Assembly (NCBI GenBank): GCA_965153355.1
Contig: OZ231127.1
Span: 13,392,001 to 13,456,000 of the forward strand
Direction: 5' to 3'
Source of the DNA: Flaccisagitta enflata
Lineage: Eukaryota > Chaetognatha > Sagittoidea > Aphragmophora
Length of the DNA: 64,000 bases
Shown: positions 10,852 to 22,261 of the stretch, one piece after another
Position numbering within the stretch: position 1 is the stretch's first letter
Layout: each line of letters opens with the position of its first letter
Notes under the pieces: model-generated
Database searches by the model: none
What the model was told of the DNA's origin: nothing
Seen by the model: only the letters and a program-made list of their open reading frames with translations
Made by a program: the position numbers and the translations under genes

Positions 10852-11687
10852 CTAAAAAATAAACAAGTGAAATTGATTATATATAAATGCAACTTCAAGA
10901 ACGAAAAGGAGCTGAGGAAAAAAAAACAAAATAACGAAAGACCGATGGAGGACAGACATAAACCCACAAAGCACGATTAAGACAAATGTAGCGGGTCAGC
11001 CATTCCCGTGCACGCTAATAAAGATCACTTCTTGGTGTCTTTGAGAAAAAGCTTGGGCCGTAAATTGGCCTCCGTCATTAAAAAAGTTCGTTAAATATTA
11101 GTCGACCATTTGTTTTAAAAGTCAAACTCCTTCTTGTTTCCCAACAAGTTTTAAGAATTAAAATGTCATATATCAGTCTTCGGTAAAAAGGAATTTTAAA
11201 AAAAAAGAAACAGTTGAAAAGGTTGCAAGTAAAATTAACATATCGCAGTTAGGAACAATACGGCTTAAAATGTACTTTAATAACAGCCTATTTTTTATAT
11301 GATTATTTCTTTGCAAGTTATTTTTCCAATTTAATATATCCCCGGAAATTAATTTGAAAATAATGCTTTGCCGTTTACCATTAAAGACTAAACTCTGTCT
11401 TAAAAACAAAACAGGTTACAGTGAGTGTGATTAACTGTGTCTCTCTTAAGCAGCAATAACATAGCAATTTGGGGAGTATTCCTTTTTTGAGCGTGTGTAA
11501 CGTTTCTTTGTGTGGCTGTTCATAGCAGGATATGTCGCAAGACATAATCTTACTAGTTGACGAACAGTCGGTAATAATAATGCTTTAGAAAAATCTTTAA
11601 TAGTTTATATATGTTTAATATTTACTATGTCACTGCTGCTTAAGAAATTATAGCGTAAATTTAACCCATTTGCGTAGATGTTGTTAC

Positions 11688-11854
11688 CTGGCAACTTGGG
11701 ATGAAACGACCGAGAAGGTAGCGCTCATCGCCCACGGTGACGTAGAGGAGGTGCTGGTAGTTCGGCGGCAATCCGTCCTCCCAGTGGAGGTCGTATGAAT
11801 TAAACCGGAATTGCTTGGTGGTCCACGGGTTGGGCGGGGGAAACTTGGTCATAT
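11688..11854 (-). CDS. AT-hook protein, exon 2
   Basis: Acceptor CCATAG|ATATGACC (exon start 11854) completes the codon left by exon 1. Donor TGCCAG|GTAACA is at 11688, phase 0. Encodes residues 9-64 with motifs NPWTTKQFRFNSYDLHWED and YQHLLYVTVGDERYLLGRF, a beta-rich-looking segment that probably forms one globular N-terminal domain with exon 3. Confidence 0.8.
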
Positions 11855-12129
11855 CTATGGATAAACATGAGAGTATGTGAAATCGTTTGTTGAACAACAT
11901 AATGTTAAATAAAAGAGTGTACAATAGCCTCGGCCTTTCTTGTTTATGTTCGTGTATTTCTCTGTGTTATCGTGCATCGTATAAATTTGTTCTTTGTTGA
12001 TGTTTGTTGTTGTTGTTCTTTTTTATTTGTTCCTATTTGTTCTTGTTTATATTTTGAAGTTCTGGATTGATGTGTAACCTACGTCTAATAATCAAAACGC
12101 AATAATAGTTGTTCATTCCGATTATTCTA

Positions 12130-12626
12130 CACTTTTTTTTTTTATAAGAACGTCATTTTTTGAGCAAGCCTACAATGTTCTTAAATTTTGAGCAGTTTCA
12201 AGGCTTGAACGTTCTTAAATTGTTCTTAATTTAAAAACACAGTTTAACCTTCAAATAAGAGCGTTCTTAATTAATTTCAAGTTTGTCATTAAGGAGAAAA
12301 TGAAAGAAAATGTCAATGAAACAACAAACTAGCAGATTTAAACATTTTGAATGAATCAAGATCAATAAAAGTAGAAAAATATATGCTATACAAAGAAAAA
12401 CGTGATTTGTTATACAGAAAAGATACAGAGTCTGTCCATTTACAAAGAACTATTGATTGAAAAAAGCCCCCAAAAAAATGTTCTTAGATTTTTAAGGTTT
12501 TAAGCCTTATGTGCTTAAATTTTTGAAGAATGAAGCCTTCCTATGTTCTTAGCAATGTTCTTAAATTTTTGACGATTTGAAGCCTAACGTTCTTATAAAC
12601 TTGGTTCTTATAAAAAAAAAAAAGTG
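12130..12626. mobile_element. TA-flanked MITE beside a splice donor
   Basis: 497 bp flanked by TA (12128-12129 and 12627-12628). Inverted ends read CACTTTTTTTTTTT followed by ATAAGAAC. The interior contains repeated GTTCTTAAATTT and AAGCCT motifs in both orientations. No coding frame. TA duplication and short inverted ends fit a Tc1/mariner-type MITE. It sits in intron 1 of the AT-hook gene, 8 nt past the exon-1 boundary. Confidence 0.75.
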
Positions 12627-12636
12627 TACGACCTAC

Positions 12637-12661
12637 CATAATCTCCCAAAAACGGCTCCAT
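12637..12661 (-). CDS. AT-hook protein, exon 1 and start; gene-level notes
   Basis: ATG at 12661 in the context GAAGGAAGATGG, eight codons (MEPFLGDY) plus one base, then donor ATG|GTAGGT at 12637. Together the five exons (25, 167, 202, 699 and 365 nt) give 1458 nt, exactly 486 codons, i.e. a 485-residue protein with every junction in phase (1, 0, 1, 1). Architecture: an unrecognised N-terminal domain (about residues 9-131), a disordered Ser/Pro/Gln-rich middle, an acidic stretch, a basic patch, one AT-hook and a Lys-rich tail. No signal peptide or membrane segment; a nuclear DNA- or chromatin-binding protein is the best inference. I do not recognise the family, so no symbol is given. Upstream DNA at about 12840-12980 is GC-rich for this locus and may be promoter-proximal. 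Confidence 0.72.
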
Positions 12662-13139
12662 CTTCCTTCGTCGTCGTCGTAACAGGTAGCTTCGACTTGT
12701 CCTTCTAGTTGATTGCGAAGGTAAAATCGTAGTAAAAGTTTATTATTGTTGAATAAAAATTTGCCGAAAGTACGAAGTTAATTATGTTTATGAATCTGCA
12801 AAAGGGGGAAAAAAAAAGAATTAGTCCAATACAAAAAAGGGGCAGCATCCCAAACAGGCGCGACGAAAAAATTGTAAAAAATTTGACGCAATCGTCGATT
12901 TTTCGCTGCGGTCCGCAGCATTACGCTGGGCGTGCTGCGCTGCCGCTGTTGCCTAATCTGCGGCGAGAGGAATTTCCGTCATTGAACAAAAGAGCAACCT
13001 TCTGGGTGTTCTCGGAAAAATGAAATGGTCGATAGATGTCGTATTTCGGCGTTGTGTTTTTTGTACGAAAAAAGAACAATTACATGACTGTCTATTTTGT
13101 TAAAGTGGCTGTACGTTATAATCGTTATAGTTTAGAAAA

Positions 13140-13265
13140 CTCTGTCGCCAAAAATGGCTTGCATTTTTACTAAAGTTTTTCCACAATCTAATTATAATAC
13201 TTCAGATGACTCTAACGCGGGAAAAAATGAGCATTTTGCGCAACTCTTTCGGACCATATACTTAT
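13140..13265. repeat. Diverged relic of the 380-bp unit
   Basis: ACTCTGTCGCCAAAAATGG...TAACGCGGGAAAAAATGAGC...GGACCATATACTT parallels the end of the 380-bp unit (CCCTGTCTCTAAAATTTG...TTACGCGGGAAAAAATGAAC...GGGCCATATACTT). It is upstream of the AT-hook gene, outside the array. Confidence 0.6.
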
Positions 13266-14862
13266 TATATTGCCAAAACACTTTGATTTTTGGTGAGACT
13301 TAGTGTTATGGCACTTTATGAAAAATCGCGAAGTAAAAGTGATATAAAAAATATATTAATGAATCCAGAATTTTTCGGCTACCTTCAATATGATATAATT
13401 AAAATATTCCACTGTTTTCCGGCAAAATGGGTGGGATGAAATATAATTTCGATATAATGACTGTATAATTGTTATGTCATATAATTTCGTCCGCGATTGA
13501 TATAATTTTTTGCTATAATTATTAGAAAAAAAAAGTTTTTTTTGAGTGTGGGTTTACTTTGAGGGTATTCTGTGTAACATACTCTATATATACGGGTTTT
13601 TTTTGAGAAAGATGGTGAGTTTTTTGTTCTCGACGATCAGTTTACGTCGAGGACTATAACATAGCACTGATCCTGTAGTAGCGACCGGTCACGACACTCA
13701 GCCAGGTCGTGTAAAATAATCGTTGAAAAATGCGAACTTTCTGTGCCAAATATAGCTTGAATATGTGATAAAAAGTGTTGATTGTCGATCAATGAGCTAT
13801 TATCAATACGAAATATGCTAAAGCACGTCAAATTACATCATATAGTATCAAGAAATCATTAAAAAACCGGGGAAAAAATGGTTAACGTGATCCCAAGAAA
13901 CTCTCAAATTGAGCCTCAACTTTGACGAAGTGGAAACGGATCTCATTATGCGTGTGTCTGCGAGGTTCAAACATATATGAAAGAGGAGACCAAGAAGGGC
14001 CTAAATCTCAAATTTCATCAAAATCGGTCTATGCGCTCACCTTCTACCATGCGTGCATTTGTTAAGTTTGTTTCAGTAAAAATGGCTGCTTTGCGGTGGT
14101 TGATTTTCTTGTGCGCAAAAAGGTTTTTCGCGCTGTAGCAGGTTGAGTAAGTCGAGCAAAAGACTAAATAGTTCATAAATTGTTTGCTTTTTTAACAATA
14201 TATATAAAGCAGCATATCGTTCAAAAGCTCATGACGTGATGAACATGATTATGTGTATATATTAAGTCGAATATTAAAAATTAATGATAAATATTAAAAG
14301 AATCAATTTCTTGATGTTAAGCTTGCATTGTCGGATCTGCATTGGAATTCCTAAAAAGTATTACACCATCGTAAACGCAAGGACATAGTGCTAACATCAT
14401 CAAGAAAATATCTTGGTGCGCCTTATTAAGTATGAATTAACTATGATTCAAAGATCATAAAAAAGAAAAAATCCCTCCTTCGATTATATTACAAATTTTA
14501 AGGCCCCTTATACTCAAACTACGGACATGTGACCCTAAAGGCCACCTCTTGTCAATCCATTGGTCAGTTGATCCATCTATTTGTCCGTCCGTCTGTCCAT
14601 CCATCTATGCGTCTGCGTTTCTCGGCTGTTATTGGCCCAAATGAGATCATATACTGGATCTGTTTCTATTGTCAACAAGAATCTCAAGTGATTCCGTAAA
14701 ACTCTGTTCAGCGTAAACACATATTTATGAATTTCAACTGTCCCCACAAGGAAGTGAGCAAAGTGAGATAGCTTGTGCGTGAATGAAGCGAGCAAGTGAA
14801 GCGAGCGTACGAGCGGAGCGCTGCGGAACGAGTGAGGGAACAAATGTAGCGAGCGACCGTTA
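13266..14862. other. Anonymous AT-rich stretch
   Basis: No exon, RNA gene or clear repeat was recognised. Short open frames have no recognisable content. Confidence 0.4.
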
Positions 14863-15052
14863 ACATGGCGGAATACATGGCTACCCCAGTCGCTTGCGGG
14901 TGGGCAGTCGCAGTGATGGCGGATATCAGTGATGCATTTGGGCGGGAGCAGTGAGCCCAAAAAACTCAAAAACGCCAAAAAAGTAAAAGGGGGCTAACCG
15001 ACCGACGGACAGACAAAAAAGGACGGAGTGTAGAATGCGTAGCAAGTGACTA
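14863..15052 (-). repeat. Dispersed repeat family, subtype A copy
   Basis: Minus orientation: 'acatggctaccccagtcgc', 'gggtgggcag', 'gggcgggagcagtgagccc', 'gaccgacggacagac', then a decayed terminal hairpin 'gcgtagcaagtgactac'. Confidence 0.75.
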
Positions 15053-15200
15053 CAAACGCGATTGTCACGAGTTGAAACAAGTGACGCGGGGTCACAATAT
15101 TGTTGCGGACGGGTGGACAGGGGCATCTAACCCAGATTCACACATCAACTCCCACCCCACACACAAACATACACGAAAAGTATCCAAAATGCTCGTTTTT
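15053..15200 (-). repeat. Dispersed repeat family, subtype C fragment
   Basis: Contains 'gtgacgcggggtcacaatat', 'ttgcggacgggtggacagg', then 'ccaaaatgctcgttttt', matching in reverse the ends of the subtype C copies at 6060 and 61062. Confidence 0.6.
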
Positions 15201-15208
15201 TCCACTTT

Positions 15209-15424
15209 TTAGTCGAGTGCTACGCGACTCTACAACTACAACCCGCTTTGTCCGTCCGTTGGTCCGTCTGTCCGTCCATCGGTCCATTCGTCACACTTTA
15301 CTTTTTTTGGGATTTTGGGGTCTTTGGCCTTACTGCTCCTGCCCAAATGATGGAGTGGCCTCAAATATGGCCCCTGCCCACCCGCACGCGACTTCGGTAG
15401 CCGTGTATCCGGCCTTGTTTACTC
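15209..15424 (+). repeat. Dispersed repeat family, subtype A full copy
   Basis: Starts at TTTTTAGTCGAGTGCTACGC, runs through 'ccgctttgtccgtccg', a CCGT-rich core, 'cacactttactttttttggg', 'actgctcctgcccaaatga', 'ggcccctgcccacccgcac', and ends 'gtgtatccggccttgttt'. One of the clearest copies for defining both ends. Confidence 0.85.
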
Positions 15425-15699
15425 AATCATTACGGACGGATAGACAGACGAACACGGACCAACAGACAGATGGACATACGGAGAAAGCCTCTTATAGAGC
15501 TGCGTGTCCGCAACTAAAAAGACTAACTAAAATGAATAATCGAGAAATGTTTTTGGAGAGCCTCCTTAGTACTCTGTCATTTAATCTGTCTGATCGTCCA
15601 TCTGTCTCTCTATTCATGTCACATGCTTCGCACCAAATTCAATACACGCGGAGACACAGTGCGGACGCTTCTTTGCCCAATCGGGCTTGTATTGCTACG

Positions 15700-15840
15700 T
15701 AGCAAATTTCCTTTTTAGTTGCAACTCTACAAGGGGCTTTGTCGGTCCGTCCGTTGGTCACGCTCAACTTGTCACGCTCAAGTTGAAAACGCGAAAGACG
15801 CGTATTAAGGATGCTTCTGTTGGTATTGTTTGTGTGTGAG
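15700..15840 (+). repeat. Dispersed repeat family, subtype C 5' part
   Basis: Contains 'tttttagttgcaactctac', 'aaggggctttgtcggtccgt', 'ggtcacgctcaagttgaaaa' and 'aaggatgcttctg', matching the start of the copy at 61062. Confidence 0.6.
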
Positions 15841-15945
15841 GGTGTTGGAGGGGTGGTTTCTTTTACGCACAGACACACAGTCACACACAGTCACACACAG
15901 ACACACACACACGCTAGTGTTTGTTGTTTGTTTTTGGGTGATTGA

Positions 15946-15951
<6 letters not shown>

Positions 15952-16012
<61 letters not shown>
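15952..16012. repeat. (CT)n microsatellite
   Basis: Pure CT run after short CACACAGT repeats. Confidence 0.97.
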
Positions 16013-16015
<3 letters not shown>

Positions 16016-16087
16016 CAATCAGAATCCAGTCTTTTCGCTGTAGCGTTATGATATTGACGATGTTAGTAGTAATGACGACTTTGTTGA

Positions 16088-16092
16088 TGACG

Positions 16093-16189
<97 letters not shown>

Positions 16190-16192
16190 CGG
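16088..16192. repeat. (ACA)n microsatellite
   Basis: About 35 CAA triplets. The poly-Thr open frame across it is not a gene. Confidence 0.97.
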
Positions 16193-16477
16193 GAAAAAGA
16201 ACAGTTATAGCGTTTCGTCGAGGAAAATCACAGAAGAGTTTTGGTTATGAAGTGTGAAAAAATTCAACCAATGATTTGTGTTCTTGTTCTTGTTGGCTTT
16301 ATCAGACTTACCTCAAAAAAAAAAAAAAAAAAAAAAAAAGAAAAAGAAAAAAAATATTGGCAAATAATTTAATAGTGACTAGCTTATCATTCCATAGTGC
16401 AACAGTTGCGTGCTCCGTGACACAACTACTTACAAACATACTCCTTACTTTCCTATCTTCCTCCCTCCCTGCCTTTC

Positions 16478-16676
16478 TAGTCGCGTGCATGCAACTCTAT
16501 AATCTGCTAAGTTGGTCAGTCTGTCTGTCCGTCCTTCCCTGTTTGCTTTTTTTTTTGGCGTTTACAAGTGATTGTGCAATACTGCTTCTGCCCAAATGCT
16601 TGAGTTTGCCTTTTTTTTTATCACTGCCCCTGCTCGCATGCACGCAACTTCCGTAGCCATGTATCTGGCCTTAATT
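16478..16676 (+). repeat. Dispersed repeat family, decayed copy
   Basis: TAGTCGCGTGCATGCAACTC at the start, a short CCGT core, 'ctgcttctgcccaaatgc', and 'gtagccatgtatctggcctt' at the end. Confidence 0.75.
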
Positions 16677-17011
16677 CCTTCCTGTCTACTACCTTTTTTC
16701 CTCCCTTCTTACTTTCCGTATTTCCTTTTGAAATAACTTTTTTTCACCTAAAAGTAACTAAAATAGTTTGAATTTTAAAAGTGACTGACAGACGGAAATA
16801 TGACGGACAGACGGAAATGTGACTGACAGACAAACCATCCAACCTAATCACTGAGCAACGCGTAGAGCCGCGTCCACGCACCTAAAAATCACGTGACGTC
16901 ACTACACATACGGCAAAACTGCAAATTAAAACAACTAGCGTCGATCAAATTTGATTCTGTCAGTCCTTCATTCCATCAGTCCGTCGGTAAATCCGTCCAT
17001 TGGTCCGTCAC

Positions 17012-17090
17012 ACTTTTAGTCGCGTGCTACGCAACTTTATACCCCGCTTTGTTGGTCCGTCAGTCCGTCCGTCCATCACACTTTACACTT
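17012..17090 (+). repeat. Dispersed repeat family, 5' fragment
   Basis: TTTTAGTCGCGTGCTACGC, then 'accccgctttgttggtccgt' and CCGT repeats; the 3' half is absent. Confidence 0.75.
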
Positions 17091-17099
17091 AGAAATTTG

Positions 17100-17975
17100 G
17101 ATTTTTTCCCATTTTGACTAAGTTTTGATCTGTATTAGGCCCAATTTGATGTTGAATTAAATAGAAAATTTTCGAGCACAATGTGGTTTGGTTTGATCTC
17201 ATTTGGTCAGTTTATATAAGTAAAAAAAATGAACCAAGCAATGCTTATATACTTGGAAATGCAGTATTTGTCCATTTTTGCTTAGTTTTGACTGGTTTTA
17301 TGTTTTATGTTTTAGGTATATCTGATCCAGTTTTTTGTGAGAAACTGCTATCGGTACCGTACTTTCTCTAGCGGTGGTCATGTACCAGCAGTTGGCTTAC
17401 AAAATTGCAACTAATCATCGATTGTGTACTGAAAATTGCAATATTTGCCCATCTTGAATGTTTTACATTTCATTTTTTGCTTTTAGAAAGGAATAACTTT
17501 TGAACGGTTGGACCAATATTCGCGCCAAAGGCACCAGTCGATTCGTCTGAAAAAACTCTTCATTTTGGTCAACAATTTTTTATATTTATCTTAAAAAATG
17601 TATGAGATATGGCCTAAAATGTGAAGACATGTCATCAACGATTATTTTGAGGCAAATCTAGCGTCATTTTTGCAGGCTTTTTGTGCTGAAAAGTGCAATC
17701 TGAAGGTAGCGATCGACCTAAATCATCTTATTAAGTGTGTTTAAGTGTGAATTGAACAAAAAATTCATGATAATCATGATATCTAAAATAGGTGTCCCCT
17801 TACTACCTGTAGTAAGCCGTTGTTTGTCGTTGTCTCAACCCTTAAAAACTTGGCAACCAGTACTCAGATGTTGATGAAACTTGGTCAGTGTTATTTTTAG
17901 GGCATTACTATCCTGTGTACCAACTTTCAACAACATTCATAAATATTTAATACCCTTTGCCTATTATTTTTGTAG
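17100..17975. other. Anonymous AT-rich stretch
   Basis: No supported gene. Contains the phrase 'aacttttgaacggttggacc', similar in style to the repeat at 4206-4890, so it may be old repeat DNA. Confidence 0.4.
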
Positions 17976-18135
17976 TAATATCAATTCTTGGACTTGTGCA
18001 ATTTTCATAGGGGAAGGGTATGAAAGGTTCACCAATGTTGTTCAAACTTGTTGTGAAGGTTCATTGCACCAATTAAAGCTCCCTGCAAGGTTTCAGACAA
18101 TTCTTAGTATTGGTTTAGAAGATATTAGGGTATTT
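17976..18135. repeat. Repeat copy A: empty site for the 645-bp element
   Basis: About 160 bp closely matching the two flanks of the foldback at 19805-20449. The site TTGTTCAA is present once (18038-18045), with 'ggttcaccaatg' before it and 'acttgttgtgaaggttcatt' after it. Confidence 0.85.
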
Positions 18136-18151
18136 TGCTAGTAATTGGAAG

Positions 18152-18177
18152 AAAGTCGAATTACGTAATTCGACTTT
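18152..18177. other. Perfect 26-bp palindrome
   Basis: AAAGTCGAATTAC meets its exact reverse complement GTAATTCGACTTT with no spacer. Function unknown; it could be a binding site or the centre of an old inverted repeat. Confidence 0.8.
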
Positions 18178-18568
18178 TTGAAACGTAAGGGAGAAATAAA
18201 GTTTTCCATTTTGGATTTGGGACAATTTTAGAAAGTTGTGCCGTTTTGGGGCTGGGATGATACATTTTTTGTAGTAGTAGTAAGACGTATATTCATGAAA
18301 ATATACAATCAATAGGGAACAATACACAACTACATAGCTAAGAAAGAGCTTATTTTTCTCTTTCAAATGGCCCTTACCATAAGTCTCTACGATCATTAAT
18401 TTTGGCGCTATGAATTTTTGAATCTTTTAATATTTTTTCGCATTCTTGCAAAAATCGATATTTTTCATTGATCCCATTTTTCATCCCCATGTAACAAGAG
18501 TCAAGAGTCAAGATGTTACACAATTTGGCCCTAACTTTTATGACGCTAGCTTTTGCATTGTACTCTGC

Positions 18569-18643
18569 TTGAGAGAGAGAGAGGGGGAAAGAGAAAGCTA
18601 AAGAGAGGGAGACTCACACACCCCCCCACACACACACTCACAA

Positions 18644-18682
<39 letters not shown>

Positions 18683-18762
18683 CACTCATTCACACACACA
18701 CACAAAAACACACACACACACATTCACACACACATATTCACACACACATTCACACACACATT

Positions 18763-18837
<75 letters not shown>

Positions 18838-18915
18838 ACACACACACACACACACACAGACAGAAACACACATACACACATTAACACACACACACTCACA
18901 ATTTCACACTCACAA

Positions 18916-18973
<58 letters not shown>

Positions 18974-19105
18974 TCACACACACACACAATTTCACACACA
19001 CTCACAATTTCACACACACACACACACATTCACACACACACACATTCACACACACACACACACACATATTCACACATACACACATTCACACACACATAGA
19101 GACTC

Positions 19106-19185
<80 letters not shown>

Positions 19186-19239
19186 GCACACGCACACATA
19201 CACATGTACACACAGAGAGACAGAGACAGAGACACAGAA

Positions 19240-19316
<77 letters not shown>

Positions 19317-19334
19317 CAGACAGACAGACAGAAG
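18569..19334. repeat. Compound GA/CA microsatellite, ~770 bp
   Basis: Alternating (CA)n with TTCACA and AATTTCACA interruptions and three long (GA)n blocks. The 271-codon plus-strand open frame is purely repeat-derived (His-Thr and Arg-Glu runs). Confidence 0.97.
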
Positions 19335-19445
19335 AACTTCATTTCTTTTACTAAGAGAACACCGCTAACACATTTTTGCTCCATAACAAAATTGAATTAA
19401 CGCAGAACTGACTTTCTTCTTTTAAATTTCCTTTCAAAATCATTT

Positions 19446-19592
19446 TTAGTCGCGGACACGCGACTCTACACCTTGGTCTGTCTGTCGGTCAGTCCGTCGG
19501 TCCGTCACATTTTTGAATTCCGAGCGATTTTTTCATTACTGCTCCTGCCCAACCGTCCGCGACTGGATTGCCGTGTATCCGGCCTTGTTTTT
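19446..19592 (+). repeat. Dispersed repeat family, subtype B full copy
   Basis: TTTTTAGTCGCGGACACGCG hairpin start, 'cttggtctgtctgtcggtc', then 'acatttttgaattccgagcg', 'attactgctcctgcccaacc', 'ccgcgactggattgccgtg' and 'tatccggccttgttttttt'. It shares ends with subtype A but has a different middle. Confidence 0.85.
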
Positions 19593-19734
19593 TTCAAAAT
19601 CATTTTTCTTTGAAAAATATTTTTTTTTTGGATCACCAATTTTGTTCAATCTAATTGCAAACAAGCTTGAAAAATCAACCAGGGGAAAATTCCACTTTTA
19701 AGACTTTTTTCCAGTCGGCGAGAGCCGCCTTTAT

Positions 19735-20550
19735 TGGTATTAATTCCTAGACTTGTGCAATTTACATAGGGAAAGGGTAGTAAAGATTCACCAATGTTGT
19801 TCAATAGCTTGTACCGAAATGACAATAAACAATAAAATTAGAACTCCACAAGTAGTTCTTAATGTGGGGCTGTCATGGGCTTCCAATGACATCACTTTTG
19901 GTCTGAAAAAATCGCATCTTTCTGTCCGCGCCTTACCTTGAATTTTCTTTCAGCCTATGGGAAACCAAAAATTTCAAAGTGCTTAAATCTATGTTTTGAC
20001 TGCAGATTTGAAATCTGCAGAAAAAACTGTTAATTGAAAGTGCTTTCCTTTTTTCAATATTCCAACTAGAAGGTGCTCAAAATAAGTGTTAAAGTTTGCA
20101 AAACTTACCATTCTCTTTAATTTTTATATAAAATCGTCAAACTTACCTTTTTTTTGTATCTTTAAGATGAATTTTGACTATTATCCCAAAGGAATATTGA
20201 AAAAAGGAAAGCACTTTCAATTACCAGTTTTTTCTGCAGATTTCAAATCTGCAGTCAAAACAGAGATTTAAGCACTTTGAAATTTTTGGTTTCCCCTAAG
20301 CTGAAGGAAAATTCAAGGTAAGGCGCGGACAGCAAGATGCAAATTTTTCAGACCAAAATTGATGCCATTAGAAGCCCAAGACAGCCCCACAACAAAAACT
20401 ACTTGTAGAATTCTGATTCTATTGCTTTTAGTCGTTTAGGTACAAGCTATTGTTCAAACTTGTTGTGAAGGTTCATTGCATCAATTCAAGCTCCCCTGCA
20501 AGATTTCAGTAAATTCTGAGTATTGTTTAAGAAAATATAAGGGTATTTAT
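19735..20550. repeat. Repeat copy B, interrupted by the foldback
   Basis: 19735-19804 and 20450-20550 together match copy A at 17976-18135. The two halves are separated by the 645-bp element. Confidence 0.85.
19805..20449. mobile_element. 645-bp hAT-like foldback element with 8-bp target duplication
   Basis: Flanked by TTGTTCAA on both sides (19797-19804 and 20450-20457), which occurs once at the empty site 18038-18045. Ends are TAGCTTGTACC and its complement. Inverted arms of about 265 bp surround a loop at about 20070-20190. Arms include 'gactgcagatttgaaatctgc' type sequence on both sides. An 8-bp duplication and TAG-type ends fit the hAT superfamily. No coding frame, so mobilised in trans if ever active. 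Confidence 0.9.
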
Positions 20551-20693
20551 GATGCATCTAGTAACATTATTTCCTGGACTTAAGGATTTTTTTTAGAAAA
20601 AAATTTTTTTTTTTGAAATAAAATTTTTGAAATTTTTTTTTTTTTTTTTTGAAAATTTTTTGTTATGCATCTTTTTATTGTTGGATTATAAGG

Positions 20694-20850
20694 TATGCTT
20701 TCATGGACTTCAAGGTATGCCATCATGGACTTCAAGGTATGCCATCATGGACTTCAAGGTATGCCATCATGGACTTCAAGGTATGCCATCATAGGCTGCA
20801 AGGTATGCCACCATGGACTTCAAGGTATGCCACCATGGACTTCAAGGTAT
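20694..20850. repeat. 22-bp minisatellite
   Basis: Seven units of TATGCCATCATGGACTTCAA plus GG; the fifth is changed to CATAGGCTGCAAGG and the last two to CACC. Open frames are repeat artefacts. Confidence 0.95.
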
Positions 20851-21241
20851 GCAATCGGTAACTGGGTCAGACTGAGTAGCCAGGTCAGATTGAGTAGCCG
20901 GGTCGGACACCAAATAGACTACAGTCGAGGACTTCTGTTTTTAAGCTTTTTTCTGAAATGATCAACAGTTATTACAGATGGACCATGGAGGTCTGGTGCG
21001 GGTGAGAGGCGAGAGAGAGGCAAATAGGCCGCGTGATCCCGCCTCGTCCTTCCTCCTTATTTGCTTAGCAATTTTGTAATTCAATCCAAAGTAAACATTC
21101 ACATTCTCATCGCCGGATAAAGACCTCCACTAACAGCTTCCATTTCTTGGGCCAATACCGATCTTTTTATCTCACGTCTACGAGCGCTGGTTGATCATAC
21201 AGACGTACACGATATATACAAATCTATTACTAATTACTGTA

Positions 21242-21846
21242 ACTATGGCAAAAGAAAAATGGGACAAATGTTTTATTCAGTTCTTGCCTTACTAAGTGCT
21301 TGAGCTACAAAAAATTCATGATCGTTTGAAAGGCCTGCAAAAAATCTTCCTAATGCGACGTTGCTGGATATTCTAGCTTTATTCGTTTAGATATGACAAA
21401 AGAATAAGCAAAATCATTGCCATGTTCATTTCTGTGATTCGATTGGGAAAAAAATTTCCTGCAAAATAGTAGTTCACTTTGACAAGCTGTCACACCTTAA
21501 CCGTTCGAGCTACAGACCTGGGATTGGTCTAGAATGAAAGAAAATTCGAAAATCTTTAAAATCATCTCAAGAAAAAACATTGACAATGTTTTTTTCAATC
21601 TAATTTCTTTGAAAACCAAAAAAGAGGGACAATTTTTTTATTGCTGTTGCAATCATCTTTGTCATTCTTGACCACTCCTTCTTCATCCTAATGTCATTTC
21701 TAAACGATTAAAGTTAGGACAGCGTCATATTTTGAAGAGCTTTCACAGAGCTTTCAAACGGTTGTGGATTTTGCTATGTTTTTTTAATTGTAAGGATATA
21801 AAACACTGACAAACATAATTTGTCCCGATTTTTTATTTGCCACAGT
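21242..21846. mobile_element. TA-flanked 605-bp element
   Basis: Ends ACTATGGCAAAAGAAAAATG and the complement of ACTGTGGCAAATAAAAAATC pair, followed by GGGACAAAT on both sides. TA lies outside each end (21240-21241, 21847-21848). No coding frame. Ends are diverged, so it is old. Confidence 0.55.
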
Positions 21847-22261
21847 TAACAGCGTCACTGTTAATGACATTGAGCACTATGCGGTTCTTCAGGGTAGGGT
21901 CGACTTACCCTTGTTTGATAGGAGGGCAAGATAAGATTTATCGGGGTCAACCTTTTATGGAACAACTTGATATTTCGAATGATATGGCTCATCAGAGATG
22001 ACATCTGGCTGCTGTGATATTGGTCCGATTGGTACGATTTGTCTCGTGAACTGTTCGAAATAAAAGCAACATTCGCCATTTGTTTGCCATTTAAATACAA
22101 ACATACAAATACTCCAATTACGAGAAAAAGTTCAAATAGACGTGCAAAATGTTTGAAAGATGAGGAAAACAAAGAAAATACGTATAACATGATTCAAAGA
22201 ATTGATGAGCAAGAAGTATTAACAACACCTGGCCAAACTTACAAAAGCTAATGACTAAAAT

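Noticed and set aside
18553-19368. 271-codon plus-strand open frame
   Set aside because: It translates alternating CA and GA repeats into His-Thr and Arg-Glu runs; no other sequence content.
21832-21837. Minus-strand AATAAA as poly(A) signal of the receptor gene
   Set aside because: It lies in the terminal repeat of the 21242-21846 element, 425 nt past the stop; too weak to claim.
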